Source: Mycolicibacterium fallax (lineage in GTDB: Bacteria; Actinomycetota; Actinomycetes; Mycobacteriales; Mycobacteriaceae). From it: a DNA stretch of 64,000 nucleotides. A program made the position numbers and the translations under genes. The notes beneath the pieces were generated by a model that worked only from the letters and a program-made list of their open reading frames with translations, searched no databases and was not told the origin of the DNA. Shown one piece after another: positions 1-8,469 of this stretch. Position 1 is the stretch's first letter. Every line of letters starts with the position of its first letter. The DNA is taken from contig NZ_AP022603.1 in the NCBI RefSeq assembly GCF_010726955.1, forward strand, positions 1,302,001 through 1,366,000, in the 5' to 3' direction.

Positions 1-16
1 CCGGGGCGGCCCCGCT

Positions 17-550
17 TTGACCGCGCTGAACCCCGACGATGACGACCGCGCCGCGCCCGCCCGGCCATCCCGGCGGGAGCCCGCGCTGCGGATCGCCCTC
101 GGCGTGGTCGGGGTGACCCAGATCGGGTTGGCGGGGCTGCAGGCCGGCACCGGCGACCTGGGCATCGGCCACGGCGCCGGCCATGGCGCCCACCTGCTCA
201 ACGAATCGACCGCCTGGACGCTGGCGCTCGGGGTGGCGATGCTGGCCGCCGCGCTGCGCCCGGTGGCCGCCGCGGGCCTGGCCGTCGTGCTGGCGGCGTT
301 CACCGTCGTGCTCGGCGGCTACGTCGTCGCCGACGCGATCGGCGGGGCGGTGACCCCGACCCGGGTGCTCTCGCATCTGCCGGTGCTGATCGCGGCGGTG
401 CTCGCCGTGCTGCTGTGGCGTTCCACCGGCCACGGAGGTTCGGGGACGCCGGTGGGCGCCCAGGATTCCTCGGCCCCGGTCGTCGTCCCGGACCGGGCCT
501 CCCCCGGCCGTCGTCGGCACCTCTGGCCGACCGACGGCTCCGCCGCATGA
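17..550 (+). CDS. His-containing multi-pass membrane protein, possibly the C-terminal part of an anti-sigma-type protein
   Basis: The frame is open to the left edge, so the TTG at 17 is only the first possible start in view and the gene may begin before the window. The visible 177 residues hold hydrophobic segments at about 24-44, 67-108 (two passes) and 121-135. A His/Gly loop (GIGHGAGHGAH, residues 49-59) follows the first segment. From memory it resembles actinobacterial membrane proteins that follow a zf-HC2 zinc-binding anti-sigma domain; that domain would lie outside the window, so this is inference. Its position near copper genes and SigC makes a metal or sigma-control role possible. 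The stop codon lies inside a 29-bp tandem duplication (525-582). Confidence 0.55.
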   Translation: MTALNPDDDDRAAPARPSRREPALRIALGVVGVTQIGLAGLQAGTGDLGIGHGAGHGAHLLNESTAWTLALGVAMLAAALRPVAAAGLAVVLAAFTVVLGGYVVADAIGGAVTPTRVLSHLPVLIAAVLAVLLWRSTGHGGSGTPVGAQDSSAPVVVPDRASPGRRRHLWPTDGSAA

Positions 551-612
551 GAAGGCCGACCGACGGCTCCGCCGCCTGAGAAGGCCCCCGGACCGCTTCC
601 GCCGCCTAGGAG
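525..612. repeat. 29-bp tandem duplication spanning a stop codon
   Basis: Two 29-bp copies lie head to tail at 525-553 and 554-582, differing at one base (a at 547, c at 576). A degenerate third copy follows at about 583-612. The first copy contains the last codons and TGA of the membrane protein gene. The near identity suggests recent slippage or unequal exchange. Confidence 0.85.
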
Positions 613-626
613 GCCTCGCCGGAACG

Positions 627-1043
627 TCAGGAAGCCGACTCCCAGGGATTCAGCAGGCGCACGCCGGTACGTTGGAAGTCCCTGACGTTCCGGGTGACAA
701 GCACCAGGTCGCGCACGATGGCCGTCGATGCGATGAGGGCATCCATCTCCGGCAGCGGGTCCGGGATGTGCAGCCCGGCGGCCGTGATCGCCGTCGGCTC
801 ATCCACCGGAAGCAGGCGCCCCTCGAACATGGGCCGGACGTCCTGCTCAAGCCAGAGACGGAGCGGCCGTGCACCGCTGGAGTCGGTGCGCTCCTTTCTC
901 CGGACACCCCGTTCGAGCTCCAACATGGTGATCACGCTGAGCGCCAGGTTCCCGATCTCCTGGCCTGCCAGCCAGGACATCAGCGCCGAGGACCGCTTCA
1001 GTCGGGCATCGCTGATGACGTTCGTGTCGAGGAGGAGCTTCAC
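627..1043 (-). CDS. PIN-domain toxin of a VapBC-type toxin-antitoxin pair
   Basis: Predicted toxin ribonuclease, 138 residues, usual PIN length. The fold is recognised from LLLDTNVISD at the start (acidic D6), the acidic pair E42/E44 in TMLELERG, D101 in PEMDALIAS and the VTRNVRDF segment with D122, which together make the metal-binding pocket. It is closest in style to FitB/VapC toxins. The GTG start is chosen because it gives the canonical LLLDTN N-terminus and overlaps the antitoxin stop by four bases (1040-1043, GTGA), the usual translational coupling in such operons. A longer open frame upstream reads antisense-like sequence and was rejected. The target RNA cannot be read from sequence. 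Confidence 0.85.
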   Translation of the reverse strand: MKLLLDTNVISDARLKRSSALMSWLAGQEIGNLALSVITMLELERGVRRKERTDSSGARPLRLWLEQDVRPMFEGRLLPVDEPTAITAAGLHIPDPLPEMDALIASTAIVRDLVLVTRNVRDFQRTGVRLLNPWESAS

Positions 1044-1291
1044 AGGTCGAGCTCGCGCGGCGTCTCCACGCGTCGTTCCGGCAGCTCCAACTCGATGTCT
1101 TCGGTACCCCGCGCCCACAGTCGGTCGCCGACGAGGTCGCCGCCGCCGGTCAGGCGGTCGAAGTCCTCCGCGGTCAGCAGGACGTGCGAACGCCGCCCAT
1201 GGTCGGTGATCGTGACAGGCCCGTGCTCGGCGGCTCGCTTGGCCGCTGAAACGTCGCGGTTGAACTCGCGACTGGTGATTGTGGTGCCCAC
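1040..1291 (-). CDS. Phd/YefM-family antitoxin
   Basis: An 83-residue antitoxin, first gene of the pair with the PIN toxin. Residues 4-50 (TITSREFNRDVSAAKRAAEH and following, then VTITDHGRRSHVLLTAEDF) match the Phd/YefM DNA-binding N-terminal domain; the acidic C-terminus (GTEDIELELPE) would wrap and neutralise the toxin. Phd-type partners for PIN toxins are known but less common than AbrB or RHH types. The ATG lies 13 bp inside a perfect palindrome (1305-1319) that is probably the autoregulatory operator. Confidence 0.85.
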   Translation of the reverse strand: MGTTITSREFNRDVSAAKRAAEHGPVTITDHGRRSHVLLTAEDFDRLTGGGDLVGDRLWARGTEDIELELPERRVETPRELDL

Positions 1292-1304
1292 ACCGCCCCC
1301 TATG

Positions 1305-1319
1305 TACCTACTGTAGGTA
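1305..1319. promoter_or_regulatory. Perfect palindrome upstream of the toxin-antitoxin operon
   Basis: TACCTAC-T-GTAGGTA is a 7-1-7 inverted repeat, 13 bp before the antitoxin ATG on the minus strand, in an AT-richer patch. Position and symmetry fit an operator bound by the Phd-type antitoxin (inference). Confidence 0.6.
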
Positions 1320-1353
1320 TTTTAACAGGTTCCGGGGCCGAGAAGGCAGAGCT

Positions 1354-2040
1354 CTACAGCATCACGGCGAACATGATCGCCATGCCGGCGGCCATCATGG
1401 CCTGCCCGAGCACCCCGGCGTCGTCGGCACTGAGCTCGGGCGCCGCGCTGCGGTGCTGCCGCCGGCCGTCGAAGTAGCGGTACGCCAGGATCACCGCGGC
1501 GACGGCGAAGAACCCGGTCCAGAACCAGTTCACGCCGGTGATCCAGCCCGGGTCCGCCGCGGCTGCACCGGCCGGATCGGGCATCGCGCCCATGCCCAGG
1601 TGACCGGCCATCGCGTGCTCACCGGCCATCGCGTGCTCGCCGTGCTGTCCGCCACCGTGCTGTCCGCCGCCATGGTGTCCAGACCCGTGCTGCCCCGGCA
1701 CCAGCGCGCCCATCACGGCGTACATCCAGGCCATCGCGGCCATCATCGCGGCGTGGTACCAGGCGATCGGCCCGCCGCACATCGCGCCGCTCCCGCAGGC
1801 TCCACGCAGCAGGAACCATCCGGTGGCGAGCAGGAAGAACACCATCCCCGCCGCGTTGGGCACCCCCAGCCCCCACGGCCAGGCCATCACCGCCATCGCC
1901 ACCGCCATCACCACGTGCAGCAGTTCGCTGACCCGGCGCGGCCCGGACGCTCGCCCGGAGGCCAACGCGGTCACGAAAATGCCGGCGGCGACGACGAACA
2001 GCACCGTCACCACCCAGCGCAGCAGCGGATCGGCGATCAT
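1354..2040 (-). CDS. DUF5134 membrane protein with a His/Met-rich loop
   Basis: A 228-residue polytopic membrane protein of the DUF5134 type: hydrophobic segments at about 8-27, 40-58, 62-79, 93-113, 168-186 and a C-terminal one at 208-227. Between the fifth and sixth segments sits a 38-residue loop (residues 116-153, bases 1582-1695) made almost only of Gly, His, Gln, Met and Ala (GSGHHGGGQHGGGQHG, then two EHAMAG copies). Such a loop is suited to binding copper or another soft metal. It lies next to a CopD-CtaG fusion and a Cu(I) ATPase, which supports a role in copper handling (inference). No enzymatic motif is seen. Confidence 0.75.
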   Translation of the reverse strand: MIADPLLRWVVTVLFVVAAGIFVTALASGRASGPRRVSELLHVVMAVAMAVMAWPWGLGVPNAAGMVFFLLATGWFLLRGACGSGAMCGGPIAWYHAAMMAAMAWMYAVMGALVPGQHGSGHHGGGQHGGGQHGEHAMAGEHAMAGHLGMGAMPDPAGAAAADPGWITGVNWFWTGFFAVAAVILAYRYFDGRRQHRSAAPELSADDAGVLGQAMMAAGMAIMFAVML

Positions 2041-2163
2041 GCGGCGGGACCCCGGCGGGCGGCGGGCACGGTGTTGGTATCCACATCGCTATGGTCGACT
2101 ACAGGAGGCGCACGGTTCCCCGCGGGTCGGAGATCTACGACGCCGCGTCGTAAAATCGGAGGC

Positions 2164-4110
2164 ATGATGCGTCGCTCGTGGCCCTTGATCGGCGGATACA
2201 CGGCCTCAGCGATTGCCCTCGCGGTCTACGCCCTGCTCACCGCCGAGCGCCGGTTTGCCGAGTCCCGGGTCGCCATACCCGGCCCGCTGACCACCATCGC
2301 CGGACCGGTCGGCTACTTCACCGCAGCCCTGGCCGGCGCCCTGACCATCGGCGCGCTGCTCTACGTGGTGATCACCGGCCGCCCCGATGACAACGGCACC
2401 ATCGACGCGCCGGCGTTCCGGCTGCACCGCCTCGCCGAGATCAGCTCCGGGATCTGGCTGCTGGCCGCGGTGCTGATGGTGCCGGTGCAGGCCGCCAACG
2501 CCGTCGGCACCGACACCCTGACCGTGCTGAGCAGCGGCCGGCTCTCCGACGCGCTGGCGGTATCGGAAATGGCCCGCGCCTGGGTCGTGGTGGCGGTGTG
2601 TGCGGCGGTGCTCGCCGTGACGCTGCGACTGACGCTGCGCTGGGTTCCGCACGCGGTGCTGCTGATCCCGGCGGCCGTCGCGGTGGTCGCGCTGCCGGTC
2701 AGCGGAAACGCCGCCCAGGGCGCCGACCACGACTACGCCAGCAGCGCCGCGATCGTGTTCGCCACCATGGTGGCGGTCTCGGCCGGACTGCGGGTCGCGA
2801 CCATGATCGGCCGTCCCGCGGCCGAACTCCACAAGCGCATCACCACGGTACTGCTGGTGGTCGGCGCGATCGCGCTGCTCTACGGCGCGATGCTGGCCGC
2901 GGTGCTGCTCGGCTCACCGGCCGATCTGACCCAGACCGGCTACGGCCGGCTGCTGACGCTGGCCGCGGTGCTGATGATCGGGGTCACCGTCAACGACGCG
3001 ATCAACCGGTACCTGCTGCGGGACAAGCCGGCGTTCGGGCCGGGCTACCCGATCGGCACCGGGCTGGCCATGATCGCCGTGCTCGCCGCGGTGACCGCGA
3101 TGGCGGTCCGCGCGGCACCGCGGCTGTTGAACTTCGACGCGACGATCTGGGACATCTTCCTGGGCTACGAACTGCCGGGCGCGCCCACCGCGCTGCGGCT
3201 TGCCACGGTGTGGCGCTTCGACACCTTCATCGGGGCGGCCGCCCTGGTCGCGGCCGGGCTCTACCTGGTCGGCTACCTGCGGTTGCGGCGCCGCGGCGAC
3301 GCCTGGTCGATGGGCCGGCTGCTGTCCTGGCAGATCGGCTGCCTGCTGCTGGTCATCGGCACCGGCTCCGGGCTGCGGTCCTACGGGTCGGCGATGTTCA
3401 GCGTGCACATGGCCGAGCACATGCTGCTGAACATGTTCGTTCCGGTGCTGATGGTGCTCGGCGGTCCGGTGACCCTGGCGCTGCGGGCGCTGACCCCGGC
3501 CAGCCACGATCAGCCGCCGGGCCCGCGGGAATGGCTGCTCAAGCTGGTGCATTCCCGGGTGACCGGGTTCCTGGCGCACCCGGTGACGGCCTACATCCTG
3601 TTCGTCGCGTCGCTCTACGCGGTCTACTTCACCCCGATCTTCAACACGCTGGTCCGCTACCACTGGGGCCACGAGTTCATGAGCCTGCACTTCTTCCTCA
3701 CCGGCTACCTGTTCTTCTGGGCGATCATCGGCATCGACCCCGGCCCGCGGCGACTGCCGTTCCTCGGCCGGCTGGCGCTGCTGTTCGCGGTGATGCCGTT
3801 CCACGCGTTCTTCGGCATCGCGCTGATGACGATGAAGGAAATCCTCGGCGGCCCGTTCTACGGGTACCTGGACCTGCCGTGGGTGCCGAACCTGGTCGAC
3901 GATCAGCACCTGGGCGGCTCGATCGCCTGGGGCTCCTCGGAGCTGCCCATCGTCGTGGTGGTGATCGCGCTGGTGGCGCAGTGGGCGCGTTCGGATGAAC
4001 GTCAAGCCCGCCGGGCCGACCGGCACGCCGATGCCGGCTACCCCGACGAGGGCGATGACCTCGACGCCTACAACGCGATGCTCGCCGAGTTGGCCAAGCA
4101 CCGGCAGTAG
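2164..4110 (+). CDS. CopD-like / CtaG fusion membrane protein, cytochrome oxidase assembly and copper handling (Rv0102-like)
   Basis: A 648-residue integral membrane protein close in length to M. tuberculosis Rv0102. The N-terminal half (about 1-330) has many helices with a CopD-like arrangement. The C-terminal half (about 386-600) is a CtaG/caa3 assembly-factor domain, recognised by HMAEHMLLNMF (about 416-426), the YHWGHEF and MSLHFFLTGYLFFW run (about 499-519) and PFHAFFGIALM. CtaG-type proteins are linked to delivery of copper to CuB of heme-copper oxidases. ATG at 2164 (or the next codon) follows a purine-rich stretch; longer upstream readings are shadows of the DUF5134 gene. It converges with the Cu ATPase gene, 4 bp apart. 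Confidence 0.88.
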   Translation: MMRRSWPLIGGYTASAIALAVYALLTAERRFAESRVAIPGPLTTIAGPVGYFTAALAGALTIGALLYVVITGRPDDNGTIDAPAFRLHRLAEISSGIWLLAAVLMVPVQAANAVGTDTLTVLSSGRLSDALAVSEMARAWVVVAVCAAVLAVTLRLTLRWVPHAVLLIPAAVAVVALPVSGNAAQGADHDYASSAAIVFATMVAVSAGLRVATMIGRPAAELHKRITTVLLVVGAIALLYGAMLAAVLLGSPADLTQTGYGRLLTLAAVLMIGVTVNDAINRYLLRDKPAFGPGYPIGTGLAMIAVLAAVTAMAVRAAPRLLNFDATIWDIFLGYELPGAPTALRLATVWRFDTFIGAAALVAAGLYLVGYLRLRRRGDAWSMGRLLSWQIGCLLLVIGTGSGLRSYGSAMFSVHMAEHMLLNMFVPVLMVLGGPVTLALRALTPASHDQPPGPREWLLKLVHSRVTGFLAHPVTAYILFVASLYAVYFTPIFNTLVRYHWGHEFMSLHFFLTGYLFFWAIIGIDPGPRRLPFLGRLALLFAVMPFHAFFGIALMTMKEILGGPFYGYLDLPWVPNLVDDQHLGGSIAWGSSELPIVVVVIALVAQWARSDERQARRADRHADAGYPDEGDDLDAYNAMLAELAKHRQ

Positions 4111-4114
4111 CCGG

Positions 4115-6361
4115 TCAGCGGGTGCCGAACTTGCGCAACCGCAGGCTGTTGGACACCACGAAGAACGACGAGAACGCCATCGCCGCGCCGGCGATCAGCG
4201 GGTTGAGCAACCCGGCCGCCGCGATCGGGATGGCCGCCACGTTGTAGCCGAACGCCCAGGCCAGGTTCACCTTGATGGTGCGCATGGTGGCCCGGGCCAG
4301 ATCCAGCGCCTGCGGCACCACGTCGAGGTTGTCCCGGACCAGGATGACGTCGGCCGCGCCGATCGCCACGTCGGTGCCCCGCCCGATCGCCAGTCCCAGG
4401 TCGGCCGACGCCAGCGCCGGGCCGTCGTTGATGCCGTCGCCGACCATGGCAACCACTCGGCCCTGCTCGCGGAGTTGCTCGATGACGTCGACCTTGCCCT
4501 CCGGCAGCACGTCGGCGATCGCCTCCTCGATGCCGACCTGCTCGGCGACCGCGCCGGCGGTGGCGGCGTTGTCCCCGGTCAGCAGCACCGTCCGCAGGCC
4601 GCGTTCGTGCAGCGCGGCGATCGCATTCGGCGCCGACTTCTTGACCGTGTCGGCGACCGCGATCGCGCCGCACACCTCGTCGTCGACGGACACATAGACC
4701 AGCGTCTCGCCGCGATGCTCGGCGCAGCGCCGGGCCGCCGACAGGCTCGCCGGCGCGTCGCCGCCCCGGGTCACCCAGGCCGGCCGGCCGACCTCGACGC
4801 GGCGCCCGTCGACCAGCCCGGACACCCCGCGGCCGGCGGTGGCGACGAATTCGGTCACCTCCGGCGGCTCGGCGTCGGCCAACGCGGTGGTGATCGCCAC
4901 CGCGACGGCATGCTCGCTGGCGCTCTCCACCGCTGCGGCCACCGCCAGCACCTCGGAACGCTGCCAGCCCTCGGTGACGGTCACCTCGGTGACGGTGGGC
5001 CGCCCGATCGTCAGGGTGCCGGTCTTGTCGAACACCACGGTGTCCACCGCCCGGATCGCCTCCAGCGCCCGGTAGCCCTTCAGGAAGATGCCCAGCTGAG
5101 CGCCGCGCCCGGAGGCGACCATCATCGCCGTCGGGGTGGCCAGGCCCAGCGCGCACGGGCAGGCGATGACCAGCACCGCCAGCGCCGCGCCGAAGGCCTT
5201 GTCCGACCCGGCGCCGGCCAGCAGCCACCCGGTCAGGGTGGCCGCGGCGATCACGAACACCGCCGGGACGAACACCGCCGAGATCCGGTCGGCCAGCCGC
5301 TGGGCGTCGGCCTTCTGGGCCTGGGCCTCCTCGACCAGCCGGACCATCCCGGCGAATCGGGTGTCGGCGCCGACCGCGGCGGCCTCCACCACCAACCGGC
5401 CGTCGAGCACCACGGTCCCGCCGATCACCTGGTCGCCGGCGTCGGCGCGCACCGGGGTGGCCTCGCCGGTCATCGCGCTCATGTCGATGGCGGCCCCGCC
5501 GTCGACGACGAGGCCGTCGGCGGCGATGGTCTGGCCCGGCCGGACCACAAACTTCTGCTGTTCCTTGAGCTCGCCCGCGGGGATCACCAGCTCGCTGCCG
5601 TCGGGCATCAGCACCGCGGCGTTCTTGGCGCTCAGCGCGGCCAGCGCCCGCAGCGCGCTGCCGGCCTGGGACTTCGCCCGGGCCTCGAAATAGCGGCCGG
5701 CCAGCACAAACACCGTCACGCCCGCGGCCACCTCGAGGTAGATCGAGTCGCTGCCGGTCAGCGCCGCCCAGATCCCGTCGGGCCTGCTGGTGTCGGCGCC
5801 GGACGGCCCGAACATGGTGTACAGCGACCAGACCGTCGCCGAGGTGACCCCGACCGAGATCAGCGTCTCCATTGAGGCGGTGCGGTGCCGCGCGTTGCGC
5901 AGCGCGACCCGGTGGAACGGCCAGGCACCCCAGGTCACGATCGGCGCGGCCAGCGCAAGCAGCACCCACTGCCAGTGGTCGAACCGGCTGCTGGGCACCA
6001 CCGCGAACATCACCGACAGGTCGGCCAGCGGAACGAACAGCACCGCGGCCACCGCCAGCCGGCGCATCAGCTCGCGGGCGGTGTCGGAGTCGGTGTCCCG
6101 GCCGGGTCCGGCGCCCTCGACGTGTGGGCTGGCCTCATAGCCCGCCTTGGTGACGACCTCGCACAGCGCGTCCTCGTCGAGGCTGCCGGGGGCGTCGATG
6201 GTGGCGACGCCGGTGGCGAAGTTCACCGACGCGTGCACCCCGGGCTGCCGGTTGAGTTTGGTCTCCACCCGCGCGGCGCACGCCGCGCAGGACATCCCGC
6301 CGACATCGAGGCGGACCCGGTGTGGCGCCGCATCCGGTTCGGCGATGACCTCGGCGGTCAC
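4115..6361 (-). CDS. ctpB: Cu(I)-type P1B ATPase, CtpA/CtpB-like
   Basis: Copper-translocating P-type ATPase, 748 residues. An N-terminal heavy-metal domain has GMSCAAC (C25, C28). The transmembrane CPC motif (VIACPCALG, about residue 400), phosphorylation loop DKTGT (about 445), TGD-type hinge (LLTGDN), GDGIND, and the YN and MAFSS elements of the last two helices are the signature of Cu(I) P1B-1 pumps. The conserved HP dipeptide of the ATP-binding domain reads SEHAVA, so Pro is replaced by Ala. GTG at 6361 is chosen because AGGAG lies 5 bases before it; the ATG at 6406 lacks this. It is divergent from sigC across 103 bp. Assignment to CtpB rather than CtpA is by context and not certain. Confidence 0.85.
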   Translation of the reverse strand: MTAEVIAEPDAAPHRVRLDVGGMSCAACAARVETKLNRQPGVHASVNFATGVATIDAPGSLDEDALCEVVTKAGYEASPHVEGAGPGRDTDSDTARELMRRLAVAAVLFVPLADLSVMFAVVPSSRFDHWQWVLLALAAPIVTWGAWPFHRVALRNARHRTASMETLISVGVTSATVWSLYTMFGPSGADTSRPDGIWAALTGSDSIYLEVAAGVTVFVLAGRYFEARAKSQAGSALRALAALSAKNAAVLMPDGSELVIPAGELKEQQKFVVRPGQTIAADGLVVDGGAAIDMSAMTGEATPVRADAGDQVIGGTVVLDGRLVVEAAAVGADTRFAGMVRLVEEAQAQKADAQRLADRISAVFVPAVFVIAAATLTGWLLAGAGSDKAFGAALAVLVIACPCALGLATPTAMMVASGRGAQLGIFLKGYRALEAIRAVDTVVFDKTGTLTIGRPTVTEVTVTEGWQRSEVLAVAAAVESASEHAVAVAITTALADAEPPEVTEFVATAGRGVSGLVDGRRVEVGRPAWVTRGGDAPASLSAARRCAEHRGETLVYVSVDDEVCGAIAVADTVKKSAPNAIAALHERGLRTVLLTGDNAATAGAVAEQVGIEEAIADVLPEGKVDVIEQLREQGRVVAMVGDGINDGPALASADLGLAIGRGTDVAIGAADVILVRDNLDVVPQALDLARATMRTIKVNLAWAFGYNVAAIPIAAAGLLNPLIAGAAMAFSSFFVVSNSLRLRKFGTR

Positions 6362-6452
6362 TGGCACTCCTGACAAAAGGTGGTCGTTTTTTGCTGCTCG
6401 CCTCATTGGTCGGCCCGGTGTGGCCCCGGGTTCCCGGAACGCGGCGGTCGGT

Positions 6453-6458
6453 TAGCAT
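6453..6458 (+). promoter_or_regulatory. -10 element for leaderless sigC
   Basis: TAGCAT matches the mycobacterial TANNNT consensus and lies 6 bases before the GTG of sigC, so transcription would begin at or next to the start codon. It sits in the short divergent region shared with the Cu ATPase. Confidence 0.5.
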
Positions 6459-6464
6459 CAGCGG

Positions 6465-7019
6465 GTGGATTTCTCCGGTGACACCGACCAAGTTACCTGG
6501 TGGGCGCTTGCCGCGGGCCGGGGCGACCCGGCCGCCCTTGAGCAGTTCATCAAGGCCACCCAGCGCGATGTGTGGCGTTCGGTCGCCTATCTGGGCGACC
6601 CCGGCACCGCCGACGACCTGACTCAGGAGACCTACCTGCGGGCCATCCGCTCGCTGCCCCGGTTCACCGGCCGGTCCTCGGCGAAGACCTGGCTGCTGTC
6701 CATCGCGCGCCGCGTCGTGGTCGATCAGATCCGGCACAATCAGGCCCGTCCGCGCGCCGCCTACAGCGTCGACGTGGACCGGATGCTCCAGCGCCACGGC
6801 CCGACCGCGCGGTTCGAGGAGTTCGTCGAGGTCGGGATGCTGCTCGACGGGCTGGACACCGACCGTCGGCACGCCCTGCTGCTGACCCAGGTGATGGGGC
6901 TCAGTTACGCCGAGGCCGCCGAGGTGTGCGGGTGCCCGGTGGGCACCATCCGCTCCCGGGTCGCCCGGGCCCGCGAGGACCTGCTGGCCGCGGCCTCCCG
7001 CGACGAGGCCACCGGTTAG
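6465..7019 (+). CDS. sigC: ECF RNA polymerase sigma factor SigC
   Basis: A 184-residue sigma factor matching M. tuberculosis SigC (185 aa) closely in motifs: FIKATQRDVWRSVAYL and ADDLTQETYLRAI (region 2, about residues 26-65), WLLSIARRVVVDQIR, and region 4 with ALLLTQVMGLSYAEAAEVCG followed by GCPVGTIRSRVARAR (about 135-170). SigC lacks an obvious adjacent anti-sigma gene downstream. In M. tuberculosis SigC has been linked to copper acquisition genes including ctpB; here it stands divergent to a CtpB-like ATPase, which fits that link. Its stop overlaps the convergent exoribonuclease stop by 3-4 bases. M. smegmatis is reported to lack sigC. Confidence 0.92.
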   Translation: MDFSGDTDQVTWWALAAGRGDPAALEQFIKATQRDVWRSVAYLGDPGTADDLTQETYLRAIRSLPRFTGRSSAKTWLLSIARRVVVDQIRHNQARPRAAYSVDVDRMLQRHGPTARFEEFVEVGMLLDGLDTDRRHALLLTQVMGLSYAEAAEVCGCPVGTIRSRVARAREDLLAAASRDEATG

Positions 7020-7510
7020 CTCGGCCGCCGGCGAAAGCCGCTGATCGCCGCGTATTTGGCCAGGTTGTGCCGGGCGTCGACCAGGGCGTCGTGGTTGTCG
7101 TCGGGCAGCGCCGGCAGCGGCGGGCGGCCCGCCTCGTCCCAGAGCTGCTTGAGCTCCCGGGTGAACCGCGGGATTCCCGCCGGCAGGCCGGTCATCGGCC
7201 CCCACAGCTGGGCCAGCACGACGTGGTCGTAGGCGCCGACCCAGGCCCACAGTTCGACCGGTTCCGGGCCGTCGATGCCGAAGAAGCCCTCCAGGTCCTC
7301 CCGGATCTGCCGACGCGAGCGCCACAGTTTGGACGCCGGTGACGGCAGCTTGGGCAGCACGTTGGCCCGCACCCACGGCCCGGCGTCGGCCGGGTTGAAT
7401 TCGGTGGACACCGCGTAGTACTCGCGGCCGTCCTCGGCGACCACGCCGATCGAGATCAGCTCGATGGTGCGGCCGTCGTCGATGAACTCGGTGTCGTAGA
7501 AGAAACGCAC
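7016..7510 (-). CDS. 3'-5' exoribonuclease, Rv2179c-like
   Basis: A 164-residue DEDDh-type exonuclease. It begins [13 protein letters not shown] with D6 and E8 as the first metal ligands; H140 and D145 in [15 protein letters not shown] complete the DEDDh set. M. tuberculosis Rv2179c (about 168 aa) has been described as a founding member of a small exoribonuclease family acting on RNA with 3' overhangs. GTG at 7510 gives the conserved N-terminus. The first 55 bases overlap the end of the preceding membrane-protein gene on the same strand, suggesting coupled expression. The 3' ends of this gene and sigC overlap tail to tail. Confidence 0.88.
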   Translation of the reverse strand: MRFFYDTEFIDDGRTIELISIGVVAEDGREYYAVSTEFNPADAGPWVRANVLPKLPSPASKLWRSRRQIREDLEGFFGIDGPEPVELWAWVGAYDHVVLAQLWGPMTGLPAGIPRFTRELKQLWDEAGRPPLPALPDDNHDALVDARHNLAKYAAISGFRRRPS

Positions 7511-8403
7511 GGCTGCGACCCTACCGGCGGGCGCGGCGCGGCGGCGGCGTGGATCTCGCGGTCCAACTCGGCCTCCACGGCGCCGTCCTCGGGGAATCGC
7601 GGCATCCCGGCCAGCACGCTCTGCAACCACAGGTTGGTCTTGACCAGCGGACGGCGGATCCGTCGCTCACGTTCCAGCGCGCGACGCATCCGGGCCGGGT
7701 GGTCGGTGTAGTGCCAGCGGGCCCACGGTGCGTGCGGACGCGACAGCCGCAGCGCCGCGACCACCAGCAGCGGCGGAAAACCCATGCCCAGCAGGCCGGT
7801 CCACAGCTTGCCCTTGAGCAGGGCCACCACCGCCAGGGCCAGCGCCAGCACCGCCCAGCCGACCACCAGCAGCCGCGCGCCGACCGAGGCGTCCGCACGC
7901 CAGATGCTGAGATCGAAGAACGACAGCGGGTTGAAGCCCAGCACCAGCAGTCCCGCAACGGCGATCGCGACGAACACCGCGTCGACCGAGGTCCGGCCGT
8001 CCTCGGCCCAGTAGACGTCCTCCAGGTGCAGGATCAGCGCGAACTCATCGAGCACCAGCGCCGCGCCGATCCCGAAGAGCACCGCCGCGACGGTGAATCC
8101 CGCCGCCGGGCCGCCGCCGGACATGGTGACCATGGCGACCCCGGACACCAGCACCAGGATCACCCCGAACACGACGTGGTGCAGGTGGAAGCCGCCGATG
8201 GACAGGTTGTGCGGCCGCCACCGGCGCGCCGGGCCGGGCCGGTCGGTCCCGGCCTGCGCGCGGATGTAACGGACGACGCCGCGGGTGACAAAGAAGGTGA
8301 GGATGAACGCGATCAGGCACAGCAGCAGCGGCAGCCGGTCGGGCGCGATGAGTTCGACGTGCCAGGACCAGGCCCCGTCGATCTCGCCCGCCGCCACCGT
8401 CAC
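7456..8403 (-). CDS. Conserved polytopic membrane protein, Rv2180c-like
   Basis: A 315-residue membrane protein with an N-terminal predicted periplasmic stretch and about six to seven helices between residues 23 and 218. A conserved polar motif, [15 protein letters not shown] (about 118-132), sits after a glycine-rich helix, and [11 protein letters not shown] (about 69-79) has two adjacent histidines; both could bind metal or form an active site, but no reaction is known. The C-terminal tail (about 280-315) is Pro/Ser/Thr-rich and overlaps the exoribonuclease gene by 55 bp, so the tail may be an extension specific to this lineage. GTG start. Function unknown. Confidence 0.8.
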   Translation of the reverse strand: MTVAAGEIDGAWSWHVELIAPDRLPLLLCLIAFILTFFVTRGVVRYIRAQAGTDRPGPARRWRPHNLSIGGFHLHHVVFGVILVLVSGVAMVTMSGGGPAAGFTVAAVLFGIGAALVLDEFALILHLEDVYWAEDGRTSVDAVFVAIAVAGLLVLGFNPLSFFDLSIWRADASVGARLLVVGWAVLALALAVVALLKGKLWTGLLGMGFPPLLVVAALRLSRPHAPWARWHYTDHPARMRRALERERRIRRPLVKTNLWLQSVLAGMPRFPEDGAVEAELDREIHAAAAPRPPVGSQPCVSSTTPSSSTTAAPSS

Positions 8404-8469
8404 GTGCCGAACTTACGCCAGTGCGACCTGCGGCGCGGACCACCGCACGGATACCCTTGGAGGAACATG

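Noticed and set aside
1279..2163. A long N-terminal extension of the CopD-CtaG frame
   Set aside because: The added sequence is His/Arg/Pro-rich shadow coding of the DUF5134 gene; the Rv0102-like protein starts at 2164.
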